Assembly: GCF_000718165.1 (NCBI RefSeq)
Contig: NZ_JOEY01000015.1
Span: 186,001-250,000, forward strand
Direction: 5' to 3'
Source of the DNA: Streptomyces fulvoviolaceus
GTDB lineage: Bacteria > Actinomycetota > Actinomycetes > Streptomycetales > Streptomycetaceae
DNA length: 64,000 bases
The translations under genes and the position numbers were made by a program. Below, in pieces: positions 49,461 through 57,917 of this stretch. Positions within the stretch are counted from its first letter, which is position 1. Every line of letters starts with the position of its first letter. The notes under the pieces are model-generated. The model was not told where the DNA came from, did no database searches, and worked only from the letters and a program-made list of their open reading frames with translations.

Positions 49461-50803
49461 TCCTGGTGCATCGGCACGGCGGCCTCGGAACCCCACCCCG
49501 GCTCACCCGAACGGGAGCACGCGGGCGCGTGCCGCGAGGCGAGTTCGAACGCGGCGAGCACCACCCGCGACTGGTACTCGACCTGGCGGGCGACGGGTAT
49601 CCAGCGCGCCCCGCAGCCGTCGCGGTAGTCGGCGCACCACGCGTCGACGAGCCGGTCCAGCTCCGGCAGCGCACCGGCCGGATCGCCGCCGGCGTGTGTC
49701 ACGAGCTGGTGCAGCAGTCCCGCCGTGCGCAGGGCCAGCCGTCGTCCGGCGATCCGCAGGGCGGCCAGGTGGGCGGTGCTCAGGGGCGGCAGCGGACGCA
49801 CGCCGTCGGCGATGTCCGGGTCCCAGGTGTCGGCGAGGCCGGGGCCGACCAGTAAATAGTCCTCGACCGGGGCGAGCAGCCGGGCCGCGTCCGGGGCGCC
49901 CGAGACGTGCGGGCGGATCCGCGCGAGGATCCCCTCCAGGAGCAGCGAGTCGCGGCGCAGGGCGTGGCTGACGGTGCGCAGGACGGCGGCCGCGTCGGCG
50001 GGCGAGCTGCCGTCCTCCACGGCGGCCACGCCCCACATGGGCGCCTCTACGACGGCGGTCACCGTGCCGTGCCGGTGCGGGTGGAACCAGGTGGACTCGA
50101 CGGCGGCCTCGGTGATGGCCGCGGCCAGGTCGCCGGGCCGCGGCGGCGGTATCCGGTAGACGGCGGGCCCGAGGCTCGGCCAGTACAGGGTGTCGTAGGG
50201 GCCGAGTTCGCGCGGTATGCCGAGACGGGCCGCGGAGTGCGCGACGCGCTGCGCGAGGCCGGGCAGGTCGTGGGTCAGCTCGACGAAGCCGCCGCCGACG
50301 TCGACGCCGTGCAGGGAACACTGCAGGAAGGGCCGCAGTTCGTCCTGGAGGTCGAGCAGGGCGCGGGTCTCCGGCAGTGCGGCGCCGGCCGCGCCGTCGG
50401 GCAGCCATTCGGGCTGCTCCTGGAAGCCCGGCCGGAAGAAGTTCCGGAAGTAGCGGCCGAGGGCGTACGGGCCCTGCAGCCAGCCCTCGTTGCGGCGCAG
50501 ACCGTCGGGGTCGAGGCACAGCAGCAGGTTCCAGGTGGCGTCGGCGTCCACGGTGAACCGGGGGTCGGCCAGCGCCCGCTCGGCCAGCCTGAGGACGGTG
50601 GCGCCGCCCACGGGTTCGTTGGCGTGCGGGCCCGCGACGACGAGGGCCTGGCGGCTGCCGTGGCCGACGGAGAGCAGCCACAGGGGTGTGCCCGCGCGGG
50701 AGGTGCCGACCCGGCGCAGCCGGGCGTCCCTGGGGTGGCGGGCGACTAGCGCGGCAGCCCGCTCGCCCAGCTCGTCGACGGTCGGGTAGCGGAGGAGGGG
50801 CAG
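49457..50803 (-). CDS. M14 family zinc carboxypeptidase-like protein, probable CTG start
   Basis: 448 residues. Homologous throughout to the 47724 protein. The frame is open from a stop at 50837-50839 and contains no ATG, GTG or TTG before the first conserved residues. The likeliest start is CTG 50803 (LLPLLRYPTVDEL), 6 nt after TGGAGG; a start at GTG 50611 would cut off the zinc ligand motif GPHANEP. Other metal and active residues: SLHGVDVGGG and AVVEAPMW. A TTA codon at 49855-49853 (codon 317) suggests bldA dependence. Its TGA overlaps the ATG of the protease inhibitor. Cytoplasmic by sequence. Confidence 0.85.
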   Translation of the reverse strand: MPLLRYPTVDELGERAAALVARHPRDARLRRVGTSRAGTPLWLLSVGHGSRQALVVAGPHANEPVGGATVLRLAERALADPRFTVDADATWNLLLCLDPDGLRRNEGWLQGPYALGRYFRNFFRPGFQEQPEWLPDGAAGAALPETRALLDLQDELRPFLQCSLHGVDVGGGFVELTHDLPGLAQRVAHSAARLGIPRELGPYDTLYWPSLGPAVYRIPPPRPGDLAAAITEAAVESTWFHPHRHGTVTAVVEAPMWGVAAVEDGSSPADAAAVLRTVSHALRRDSLLLEGILARIRPHVSGAPDAARLLAPVEDYLLVGPGLADTWDPDIADGVRPLPPLSTAHLAALRIAGRRLALRTAGLLHQLVTHAGGDPAGALPELDRLVDAWCADYRDGCGARWIPVARQVEYQSRVVLAAFELASRHAPACSRSGEPGWGSEAAVPMHQE

Positions 50804-50979
50804 CAGGGCACACCTCCACGATGTGGTGCCGTCGGTTCACCTGATGTGCATGGTGTACGCACAGTCAGTCACGACTTGTCGGGTACGTCAACACCATGAG
50901 AAGCAAAGGGATTTGAACCGATACGCCCGGTGAAGTCCGGGCCAGAGATGAGGTTCGGCTCACTTGGCGAGCCGCCCGC

Positions 50980-51531
50980 TCAGTCGGTGGCGAGCCGGAA
51001 GAACATCCGCCCGAACCCGACCTGGTCGCCCTCGCGGACGACGGCCGCACCGATGACCCGCCGCCCGTTCACCGTCGTGCCGTTGGTGGAGCCGAGGTCG
51101 CGCAGCACCCACATGCCGCCCTGGCGGCTGAGTTCGGCGTGCACGCGGGAGACGGTCTCGTGCGAGAGCCGGAGCCCGCTCGCGGGGTCGCGGCCGATGC
51201 GCAGCGGGTGGCCGTGGCCGGGGTGGGGCAGCAGCAGCTTGGGGAGGCGTTCGGCCTGCCAGGCCCTGCGCAGCCGTACGGTGAAGCCGGAGACGGCCTC
51301 GACGGTGCCGAACACCAGGCGGGAGACGCGGCTCTCCGTGGGCAGGTCGGCGGTGAGTGCGGCGAGTTCGTCCGAGCGGCGGGCGGAGAGCGCCAGCTCC
51401 ATCCGCCTCACGAACGTGTCGTGCGACAGCCTTCCCATGGCGACGCCGTCACGGAGCACCTTCAGCGCCTTGTCGCGCTCCGCGTCGGACAAGCGCGCGG
51501 GGTACGTGTTGAACTCGAAGGACGACGTCAC
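50980..51531 (-). CDS. DUF1707 and FHA domain protein
   Basis: 183 residues. N-terminal DUF1707 helices (about 12-60: RLSDAERDKALKVLRDGVAMGRL, SHDTFVRRMELALSARRSDEL), then a linker, then an FHA domain (about 98-183) with RIGRDPASGLRLSHETVSRVHAEL and LRDLGSTNGTTVNGRRV, the phosphothreonine-binding residues Arg, Ser, His and Asn present. It should read phosphorylated partners of a Ser/Thr kinase. The 176-nt gap towards 50803 has no supported feature. Confidence 0.92.
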   Translation of the reverse strand: MTSSFEFNTYPARLSDAERDKALKVLRDGVAMGRLSHDTFVRRMELALSARRSDELAALTADLPTESRVSRLVFGTVEAVSGFTVRLRRAWQAERLPKLLLPHPGHGHPLRIGRDPASGLRLSHETVSRVHAELSRQGGMWVLRDLGSTNGTTVNGRRVIGAAVVREGDQVGFGRMFFRLATD

Positions 51532-51671
51532 GTTCGTGATTGTCGGGCAGTGAACCCCGGGTGTCCAGAAGACATGAGAACGGCCGCCATGCGCGATTCA
51601 AAAGCGGATTGATCTCGTTTGACGCACCATGGACGGGCTACATCACGGTGAGCAGACGAAGGGGACCGTCC

Positions 51672-53417
51672 GTGCAGTTCGAGGTGTGGGCACCACAGGC
51701 CGACCGGTTGACGCTCCATTGCGAGGGCGCCACGCGCGCGTTGGAGCGCGATCCTGAACGCGCGGGATGGTGGTGGGGGGACGCGGAGGCCGAGGACGGC
51801 ACGCGCTACGGCTTCGCGCTGGACGACGGCCCCGTGCTGCCCGACCCGCGATCGCGCCGGCAGCCGGAGGGCCCGGACGGACTCAGCGCCGTCGTCGACC
51901 ACGAGCGGTACGCGTGGCGTGCCGAGTGGGCGGGCCGGCCGTTGCCGGGCGCGGTCCTGTACGAGCTGCACGTGGGCACGTACACCCGCGAGGGCACCCT
52001 GGACGCGGCCGCCGAGCGGCTCGGGCACCTGGTCGAACTCGGCGTCACACACGTCGAGTTGATGCCGCTGTGCCCCTTCCCGGGGCGGCACGGCTGGGGG
52101 TACGAGGGGGTCTCGCTGTGGGCCGTGCACGAGCCGTACGGCGGTCCCGAGGCGCTGAAGCGCTTTGTCGACCGGGCTCATGAACTGGGTCTGGGCGTGG
52201 TCCTGGACGTGGTGCACAACCATCTGGGCCCGTCGGGCAACTACCTGCCCGCGTTCGGCCCGTACTTCACGGACACGCACCACACGCCCTGGGGGTCCGC
52301 CGTCAACCTGGACGCGCCCGGCTCGGACGAGGTGCGCGCGTTTCTACAGGGCAGTGCGCTGGCGTGGCTTCGGGACTACCGGATCGACGGGCTGCGTCTG
52401 GACGCGGTGCACGCGCTGGCGGACACGCGCGCGTGCCACTTCCTGGAGGAGCTGTCGACGGCCGTCGACGCCCTCGCCACCGAGGTGGGCCGGCCGCTGT
52501 TCCTGATCGCGGAGTCGGACCTCAACGACCCGCGACTCATCACGTCCCGCGCGGGGGGCGGTCTCGGGCTGCACGCGCAGTGGAACGACGACTTCCACCA
52601 CTCCCTGCGCACCCTGCTGACCGGCGAATCCGAGGGCTACTACGCCGACTTCGGGCGCGCTCCCTTCGAGTCGCTCGCCAAGACGCTCACGGGCGGCTAC
52701 TTCCACGACGGCACGTACTCGAGCTTCCGAGGCAGGCATCACGGGCGCCCGCTGGACCGTACGCGCGTGGCGGCGCACCGGCTGCTGGGCTACAGCCAGA
52801 CGCACGACCAGGTCGGCAACCGCGCCCAGGGGGACCGGCTTTCGGCCTCGCTCTCCCCCGGGCTGCTGGCCTGCGCGGCCACACTCACGCTGACGGCGCC
52901 CTTCACGCCGATGCTGTTCATGGGCGAGGAGTGGGCGGCGGGCACGCCGTGGCAGTTCTTCACCGACCACACCGATCCCGAGCTGGCCGATTCCGTACGG
53001 CGGGGCAGGCGGCGGGAGTTCGCGGCGCACGGCTGGGCCGAGGAGGACGTGCCGGACCCGCAGGACCCGGCGACCCGTGACCGTTCCTGCCTCGACTGGT
53101 CCGAGCCCGAGAGCGAGCCCCACGCGCGCGTGCTGGCCTGGTACCGCCGGCTCATCGCCCTGCGGCACGAGCAGGCGGACCTCACCGATCCGGACCTCGC
53201 GGACACCAAGGTGGCGTACGACGGGGAGCAGCGCTGGCTCGCCTTCCGGCGCGGGGACGTCCGGGTGGCCGTGAACCTCGCCAAGTCTCCGGCGGCCATT
53301 CCGCTGGGCCCCCGCGAGGCACGCGTACTGGCCGCCTGGGAGCCCGTGGAGGCGCCGGGCGCGGACGGGGTGCTGCATGTGCCCGGGGAGTCGTGCGTGG
53401 TGCTGCTGCAGGCCTGA
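51672..53417 (+). CDS. treZ: Malto-oligosyltrehalose trehalohydrolase TreZ
   Basis: 581 residues, cytoplasmic GH13. Releases trehalose from maltooligosyltrehalose made by TreY. N-terminal beta domain (VQFEVWAPQADRLTLHCEG), barrel with DGLRLDAVHAL (nucleophile Asp), LIAESDLNDPRL (acid/base Glu) and TPHD-type motif in SQTHDQVGNR. GTG 51672 is preferred over earlier in-frame starts because AAGGGG lies 8 nt before it and the family begins here. Confidence 0.94.
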   Translation: MQFEVWAPQADRLTLHCEGATRALERDPERAGWWWGDAEAEDGTRYGFALDDGPVLPDPRSRRQPEGPDGLSAVVDHERYAWRAEWAGRPLPGAVLYELHVGTYTREGTLDAAAERLGHLVELGVTHVELMPLCPFPGRHGWGYEGVSLWAVHEPYGGPEALKRFVDRAHELGLGVVLDVVHNHLGPSGNYLPAFGPYFTDTHHTPWGSAVNLDAPGSDEVRAFLQGSALAWLRDYRIDGLRLDAVHALADTRACHFLEELSTAVDALATEVGRPLFLIAESDLNDPRLITSRAGGGLGLHAQWNDDFHHSLRTLLTGESEGYYADFGRAPFESLAKTLTGGYFHDGTYSSFRGRHHGRPLDRTRVAAHRLLGYSQTHDQVGNRAQGDRLSASLSPGLLACAATLTLTAPFTPMLFMGEEWAAGTPWQFFTDHTDPELADSVRRGRRREFAAHGWAEEDVPDPQDPATRDRSCLDWSEPESEPHARVLAWYRRLIALRHEQADLTDPDLADTKVAYDGEQRWLAFRRGDVRVAVNLAKSPAAIPLGPREARVLAAWEPVEAPGADGVLHVPGESCVVLLQA

Positions 53418-53437
53418 AGGCGTCGCCGAGCAGCCCA

Positions 53438-54385
53438 CTAGAGGGCGTCGCCGTCGGCCTCGTCCTCCCGTAGCTCCGTCACCCGCTCCAGCAGGATCGC
53501 CTCCCAGGCGCGCCGCAGCCGGGCCCTGAGGAGCGGCAGCGGGGTCTCGGTGCGGCCCTCCAGGCGGGCGGCGAGGTCGATGGCGGTGTCGCAGCGGGCC
53601 AGCCAGAGGCCGCGCAGACAGGGGCGGGCGCTGTAGCCGGCGAGGGTGGCGGCGCGGACGGCGGCGGGCGAGCCGACGGCGCGTGCGAGGCCGGCGATGT
53701 CCTCGGCCGGGTCGCCGACGACCGCGTCGGTCCAGTCGAGGACACCGCGCACCCGGCCGTCGGCGCTGACCACGAGGTGGTCGCCGATGAGGCCGTGGTG
53801 GACGAGGACCGCGGTGCCGGGCTGGGCGGCGAGCTGGCCCGCGGCCGCCGAGGTGAGCTGGTGGAGGCGGAGGGGGTCGAACTCGTCGGCCGCGCCGAGG
53901 AGTTCGACGGCACGTCCGGCCTCCCGGCGCAGGGCCTCCAGGGAGCGCGGGGCGGTGCGCGGGACGCCGAGCGTCTCGGCCTGCCGTACCGGCACCTCGC
54001 GCAGGCCCGTGAGCAGCCCGGCCAGGTCGGCCTCGCCTACGGCGGAGACGTCGTGGTCCTCGGCCGAACCGCCGGCCACCTTGGTGTCGAGCGTGTAGAT
54101 CAGCCCGGGCGCCCACTCGCCGTGCGCCACGCTGGTCGGCACCGCTACGGGGACGTGCGGGCGTACGAGGTCTCGCAGGCGCAGTTCGCGGCGCCGGCGG
54201 GCGGCGGCCTCGCGGTCGGGGGCGAGGCGCAGCACGTGGCGGGTGCCGACCCACCAGGTGGAGTGCTCGGCACTCTCGACGACCGGCCGGACCTCGGGGC
54301 CGGCCGCGGAGTCACCCGCATCCTTGAGCAGGGAACGGACCAGTCGGCGGACGGTGTCCGCGGTGGGTGTCGGTGCCTGGGTCAT
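53438..54385 (-). CDS. Phosphotransferase (APH) family protein with altered catalytic loop
   Basis: 315 residues, kinase-like fold. N-lobe HVLRLAPDREAAARRRRELRL, C-lobe with VLVHHGLIGDHLVVSADG and VLDWTDAVVGDPAEDIAGLA. The usual HGDxxxxN reads HHGLIGDH: the catalytic Asp position holds Gly and the Asn is His, although the metal-binding Asp (LDW) is kept. It may be an inactive or differently acting kinase. 20 nt separate it from the convergent treZ. Starts ATG 54385. Confidence 0.8.
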   Translation of the reverse strand: MTQAPTPTADTVRRLVRSLLKDAGDSAAGPEVRPVVESAEHSTWWVGTRHVLRLAPDREAAARRRRELRLRDLVRPHVPVAVPTSVAHGEWAPGLIYTLDTKVAGGSAEDHDVSAVGEADLAGLLTGLREVPVRQAETLGVPRTAPRSLEALRREAGRAVELLGAADEFDPLRLHQLTSAAAGQLAAQPGTAVLVHHGLIGDHLVVSADGRVRGVLDWTDAVVGDPAEDIAGLARAVGSPAAVRAATLAGYSARPCLRGLWLARCDTAIDLAARLEGRTETPLPLLRARLRRAWEAILLERVTELREDEADGDAL

Positions 54386-54436
54386 GGTCGCGCCGCTGTC
54401 GCTCGGGGACGTGGGGACGGGCTCCTTGATTCTGCG

Positions 54437-55564
54437 TCAGTCCACTATGACCAGCTCGCGGGTGGTGTCGTTGAGGCGACGGCCGCCGTCCTCGGTGACC
54501 GTGACGATGTCCTCGATGCGCACCCCGAAGCGGCCGGGCAGATAGATGCCGGGTTCCACGGAGAAGCACATGCCGGGCACGAGGGGCTGCTGCTCGCCCT
54601 CGATCATGTACGGCGGCTCGTGCGTGGTGACTCCGATGCCGTGGCCGGTGCGATGGATGAAGTACGCGCCGTACCCGGCGTCGGCGATGACCGCGCGGGC
54701 GGCCCGGTCGACCTCCTGGCAGGCCACGCCGGGCCGTACCGCCTCGAAGCCCGCCTCCTGGGCCTCGCGCACGAGGTCGTGCACCCTGCGTTCCTCGTCG
54801 GTGGGTTCGCCTACGTGGACCGTGCGGGAGGTGTCGGAGCCGTAGCCCTCCTTGAGACCGCCGAAGTCGAGGACGACCATGTCGCCGCGCTCCATGACAC
54901 GGTCGCCGACCTCATGGTGCGGGTTGGCGCCGTTCGGGCCGGAGGCGACGATCGTGAAGTCGACCTGGGAGTGCCCGAACCGCCGCAGCAGGTCGGCCAG
55001 ATCGGCGGCGACCTCGGACTCCCGGCGGCCGCCGAAGGGAACCTTCCGGATCTCCTCGAACGTTGCGTCCGCGGCCGCACCCGCGGCCGCCAACAGCTCC
55101 AGTTCCGCCGCGTCCTTGACGGCACGGAGCATCGGCAGGGCCTCGGTGAGCGAGGCGTAGGAGGTGCCGGGCAGCGCCTTCTGCAGGCCCAGCAGGTGCA
55201 TGGCCCAGGCGTTGTCGCTGATGCCGAAGCGTCCGGTGGAGTCGAGAAGGGCGGCGGTGGCGGCGTAGGGGTCCTTGCCGTCGGTCCAGTCACGCAGGCT
55301 CAGCACCGAAGCACCGGCCGCCTTCGCGGCGTCCGGGGCCTCCAGCGTGGGGACGACGAGGACGGGGTCCTGGCCGGGGGCGAGGACGAGCAGGGTGAGC
55401 CGTTCGGTGGTCGCGGTGGGCGCGTAGCCCGTGAGCCACACCATGTCCGGTCCCGGGGCCACCAGGAGTCCGGCAAGACCGGACTCGGCGGCCGCCCGCG
55501 CCGCACGCTCCATGCGGGCCCCGTAGTCGTCGGCTGTGAAGGGCGCGGGCGCGGTGCCGGTCAT
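54437..55564 (-). CDS. Xaa-Pro peptidase family protein (M24)
   Basis: 375 residues, cytoplasmic. Aminopeptidase P/prolidase fold with an N-terminal creatinase-type domain (about 1-150) and the pita-bread domain. Five metal ligands are visible: VVLDFGG and GSDTSRT (Asp, Asp), FIHRTGHGIG (His), FSVEPGIYL (Glu), GVRIEDI (Glu). Cleaves X-Pro bonds in small peptides. ATG 55564; 51 nt separate it from the kinase-like gene downstream in the same direction, so they may be an operon. Confidence 0.93.
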   Translation of the reverse strand: MTGTAPAPFTADDYGARMERAARAAAESGLAGLLVAPGPDMVWLTGYAPTATTERLTLLVLAPGQDPVLVVPTLEAPDAAKAAGASVLSLRDWTDGKDPYAATAALLDSTGRFGISDNAWAMHLLGLQKALPGTSYASLTEALPMLRAVKDAAELELLAAAGAAADATFEEIRKVPFGGRRESEVAADLADLLRRFGHSQVDFTIVASGPNGANPHHEVGDRVMERGDMVVLDFGGLKEGYGSDTSRTVHVGEPTDEERRVHDLVREAQEAGFEAVRPGVACQEVDRAARAVIADAGYGAYFIHRTGHGIGVTTHEPPYMIEGEQQPLVPGMCFSVEPGIYLPGRFGVRIEDIVTVTEDGGRRLNDTTRELVIVD

Positions 55565-55681
55565 CCGGGGCCTCCCTGGGCGGGTGAAGGTCTACGGGCA
55601 GCATCCTGCCCGTACGGCGAGGGCCGCGCGAGCCGGTCGGCACGCCTTTCGGGCGGACCTGACGAAGCCGTCGGCGGATCG

Positions 55682-56305
55682 TCAGCTGTCCAGCGCCATA
55701 CGGACGCCGAGGAGCAGCAGCACGCCTCCGGAGACCTGCTCCAGGCGCCGGCGTACGCCCACGCGGGACAGGACGGCCTTCATCCGGCCGACGAACCACA
55801 CGTACAGGCCGTAGTAGCCGACCTCGTAGACCGCCCAGAACGCGGCGAGTCCCACCATGGCCGGCAGGTGCGGCGCGCCCTCGGGCACGAACTGCGGCAG
55901 GAAGGACATGGCGAAGACGGCCGCCTTGGGGTTGGCGAGGTTGAGCAGCAGCCCGCCGCGGTAGGCGGCCCAGCCGGTCACCCCGGCGCCCCGCGGATCG
56001 CGGTCCTCCGCCTCGCCCTTCATGCGGCGGGCCTGCCGCAGCGCCTGGATGCCGAAGCCGACGAGGACGACGGCGCCGACGATCCGCATCACGTCGTAGG
56101 CGATCTCGGAGGCCGTCAGCAGCGCGGTCAGGCCGAACGCGGCGACGACGCCCCAGAGGAAAACGCCGGTCTCGTTGCCGAGGACGGTCAGGAAGCCGGT
56201 GCGTCGGCTGTGCAGGGACCGCTTGATGATCAGCACGGTGCTCGGCCCGGGTGAGGCGGCGATGAGTGTGCAGGCGCCCAGGAAGGCGATCAGCGTGGTC
56301 AGCAT
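55682..56305 (-). CDS. LysE/RhtB family amino-acid exporter
   Basis: 207 residues, six membrane segments. N-terminus LIAFLGACTLIAASPGPSTVLIIKRSL carries the family PGP motif; GLLLNLANPKAAVFAMSFLPQFVP is the second signature. Exports amino acids or similar compounds. ATG 56305 is preferred because the extra 29 residues upstream in the frame do not fit the family. Confidence 0.92.
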   Translation of the reverse strand: MLTTLIAFLGACTLIAASPGPSTVLIIKRSLHSRRTGFLTVLGNETGVFLWGVVAAFGLTALLTASEIAYDVMRIVGAVVLVGFGIQALRQARRMKGEAEDRDPRGAGVTGWAAYRGGLLLNLANPKAAVFAMSFLPQFVPEGAPHLPAMVGLAAFWAVYEVGYYGLYVWFVGRMKAVLSRVGVRRRLEQVSGGVLLLLGVRMALDS

Positions 56306-56374
56306 GGGCTCATCGTGGCCCGAACGGCCGGAGCCCGGCCAGCACTTTTCCCCACCTCGATTAATGGGAACAGC

Positions 56375-56403
56375 TTGAGTAACCGTTAACACTAATGCTT
56401 AGA
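56375..56403 (+). promoter_or_regulatory. Promoter candidate of the phosphoesterase gene
   Basis: TTGAGT (56375-56380), 17-bp spacer, CTTAGA (56398-56403), within an unusually A/T-rich divergent gap that also contains AACCGTTAAC. Confidence 0.45.
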
Positions 56404-56446
56404 TCGTCATACGCCATTAACCGACATCCACGGAAGAGGTACGGCC

Positions 56447-57202
56447 GTGCTCGTACTCGCCCACATCAGCGATCTGCATCTCGACGGGAGCGCACGGGCC
56501 ACGGAGCGGGCCGAGCGGGTGCGCGACCGGCTGTGGGGGCTGCCGGGGCGGGTGGACGCGCTGCTGGTGACCGGGGACATCGCGGACCACGGCACGGAGA
56601 CGGAGTACGAGGAGGCCGCCCGCATCCTGGGACTGCACGACGGCGGCGCGCCGTTCCCCGTACTCACCTGCCCGGGCAACCACGACAGCCGCGCCCCGTA
56701 CCGCAAGGCCCTGCTGGGCCACCCGGCGGCCGACGGGCCGGTCAACAGCGTCCAGGTCTTCGACGACGGAGCCGTGCTGATGTGCGACTCCAGCATCCCC
56801 GGGAGCGACGACGGAGCCCTGGACGAGGAGACGTACGACTGGATCGAGGCGACACTCGACGAGTTGGACGGGAGCCTTCCGACTCTGCTGGCCTTTCATC
56901 ACCCGCCGGTGGCACTGCACCATCCCCTGCCCGATTCCTACCGGTTGGACCGGCCCGACCGGCTGGCCGCCCTGCTGGGACGTCGGCCGGAGATCGCCGG
57001 GCTGATCACCGGTCACGCGCACACGCCCGCCGCGACGGCGTTCGCCGGGCGCCCGTTGGTCGTCGGGCCGGGGGTTACGTGGACGCTGCGGTTGCCGTGG
57101 GAGGGCGAGCAGGTCGCCGACCGGGACGCGCCCGTCGGGCTGGCCTTTCACGTCCTGGACGACGAGGGGCGGCTCACCAGTCACTTCCGGGTGGTCATGT
57201 GA
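56447..57202 (+). CDS. Metallophosphoesterase (class III phosphodiesterase-like)
   Basis: 251 residues. The full set of metal-binding motifs is present: ISDLHLDG, VTGDIADHG, CPGNHDSRAPY, LLAFHHPPV and GHAHTPA. The CpdA-like group hydrolyses cyclic nucleotides or other phosphodiesters. GTG 56447 with GGAAGAGG upstream. Its 3' end overlaps the convergent PDZ gene by 8 nt. Confidence 0.92.
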   Translation: MLVLAHISDLHLDGSARATERAERVRDRLWGLPGRVDALLVTGDIADHGTETEYEEAARILGLHDGGAPFPVLTCPGNHDSRAPYRKALLGHPAADGPVNSVQVFDDGAVLMCDSSIPGSDDGALDEETYDWIEATLDELDGSLPTLLAFHHPPVALHHPLPDSYRLDRPDRLAALLGRRPEIAGLITGHAHTPAATAFAGRPLVVGPGVTWTLRLPWEGEQVADRDAPVGLAFHVLDDEGRLTSHFRVVM

Positions 57203-57827
57203 CGACGCCCGGGACGACCGTCAACTGCTGGTAGCCGCCGCTCTGGTGACGGACCGTCACCTTGATCTCCTTGCCGGGGCGGGCGTCGGCCACGGCTCGC
57301 GCGAGGTCGTCCGCCGAGTCGACACGGGTCCGGCCGAACATGAGCAGTACGTCGCCCCGGACCAGGCCCGCCGTGTATCCCGGGCCGGGGACATGGACGC
57401 CGACGACCATCGCCCCCGACTTCTCGGCGTCCACGGCCTCCAGGCCGAGGGTCGCGGCGGCGGGCGCGGGTGACGAGGATGCCGGCGCCTCCTCCGAGGG
57501 ACTCGGGCGCGCAGAGGCGGACGAGGTCGCCGGGTGCGGTCCGGGCGCCTGCTGTGGTCCGGGCGACTGCTGCGGTCCGGGCGCCTGCTGCCCTGCCTGT
57601 CGTTGCAGATCGGCCAGTTTGCTCATGCCGATCACCGTGGCGCCCACCGTCCCGAGTCCGACCCCCGACAGCACCAGGACGGTTCCGGCGAACAGGCCGA
57701 ACAACAGGGTGGTCAGCCGTCGGCCACGCCGCCGCGCGGCATGGGGGCGCCGGGCGGGGCCCGACTTCTTGCCGCCGCCGGACTCCTGACCGGGCATCGG
57801 CTTGGGACGCAACGCAGTCTGTTCCAT
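57195..57827 (-). CDS. Membrane-anchored PDZ-domain protein
   Basis: 210 residues. Basic N-terminus, one membrane segment (about 38-66, LTTLLFGLFAGTVLVLSGVGLG), then a Pro/Gln/Ser-rich linker with a repeated GPQQxPGP unit, and a C-terminal PDZ domain (about 128-208; VVGVHVPGPGYTAGLVRGDVLL, DLARAVADARPGKEIKVTV). No protease domain, so an adaptor or scaffold facing outside. Confidence 0.88.
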   Translation of the reverse strand: MEQTALRPKPMPGQESGGGKKSGPARRPHAARRRGRRLTTLLFGLFAGTVLVLSGVGLGTVGATVIGMSKLADLQRQAGQQAPGPQQSPGPQQAPGPHPATSSASARPSPSEEAPASSSPAPAAATLGLEAVDAEKSGAMVVGVHVPGPGYTAGLVRGDVLLMFGRTRVDSADDLARAVADARPGKEIKVTVRHQSGGYQQLTVVPGVVT

Positions 57828-57917
57828 GGATCGCCTCCGGCTCGATCACCACCAGCTGGTGCTCTACCCGGTGCGTCGGCGCGCGACGAGCCACGAACGA
57901 GTGAGACTGACTGGTGG

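Noticed and set aside
50890..50950. tRNA-like GGTTCAAATCCC on the minus strand
   Set aside because: The flanking bases do not pair as a T stem and no acceptor, D or anticodon arm can be drawn.
57540..57600. Short repeats coding GPQQxPGP in the PDZ gene as a mobile repeat
   Set aside because: A simple Pro/Gln linker repeat, common in anchored proteins, with only two to three imperfect units.
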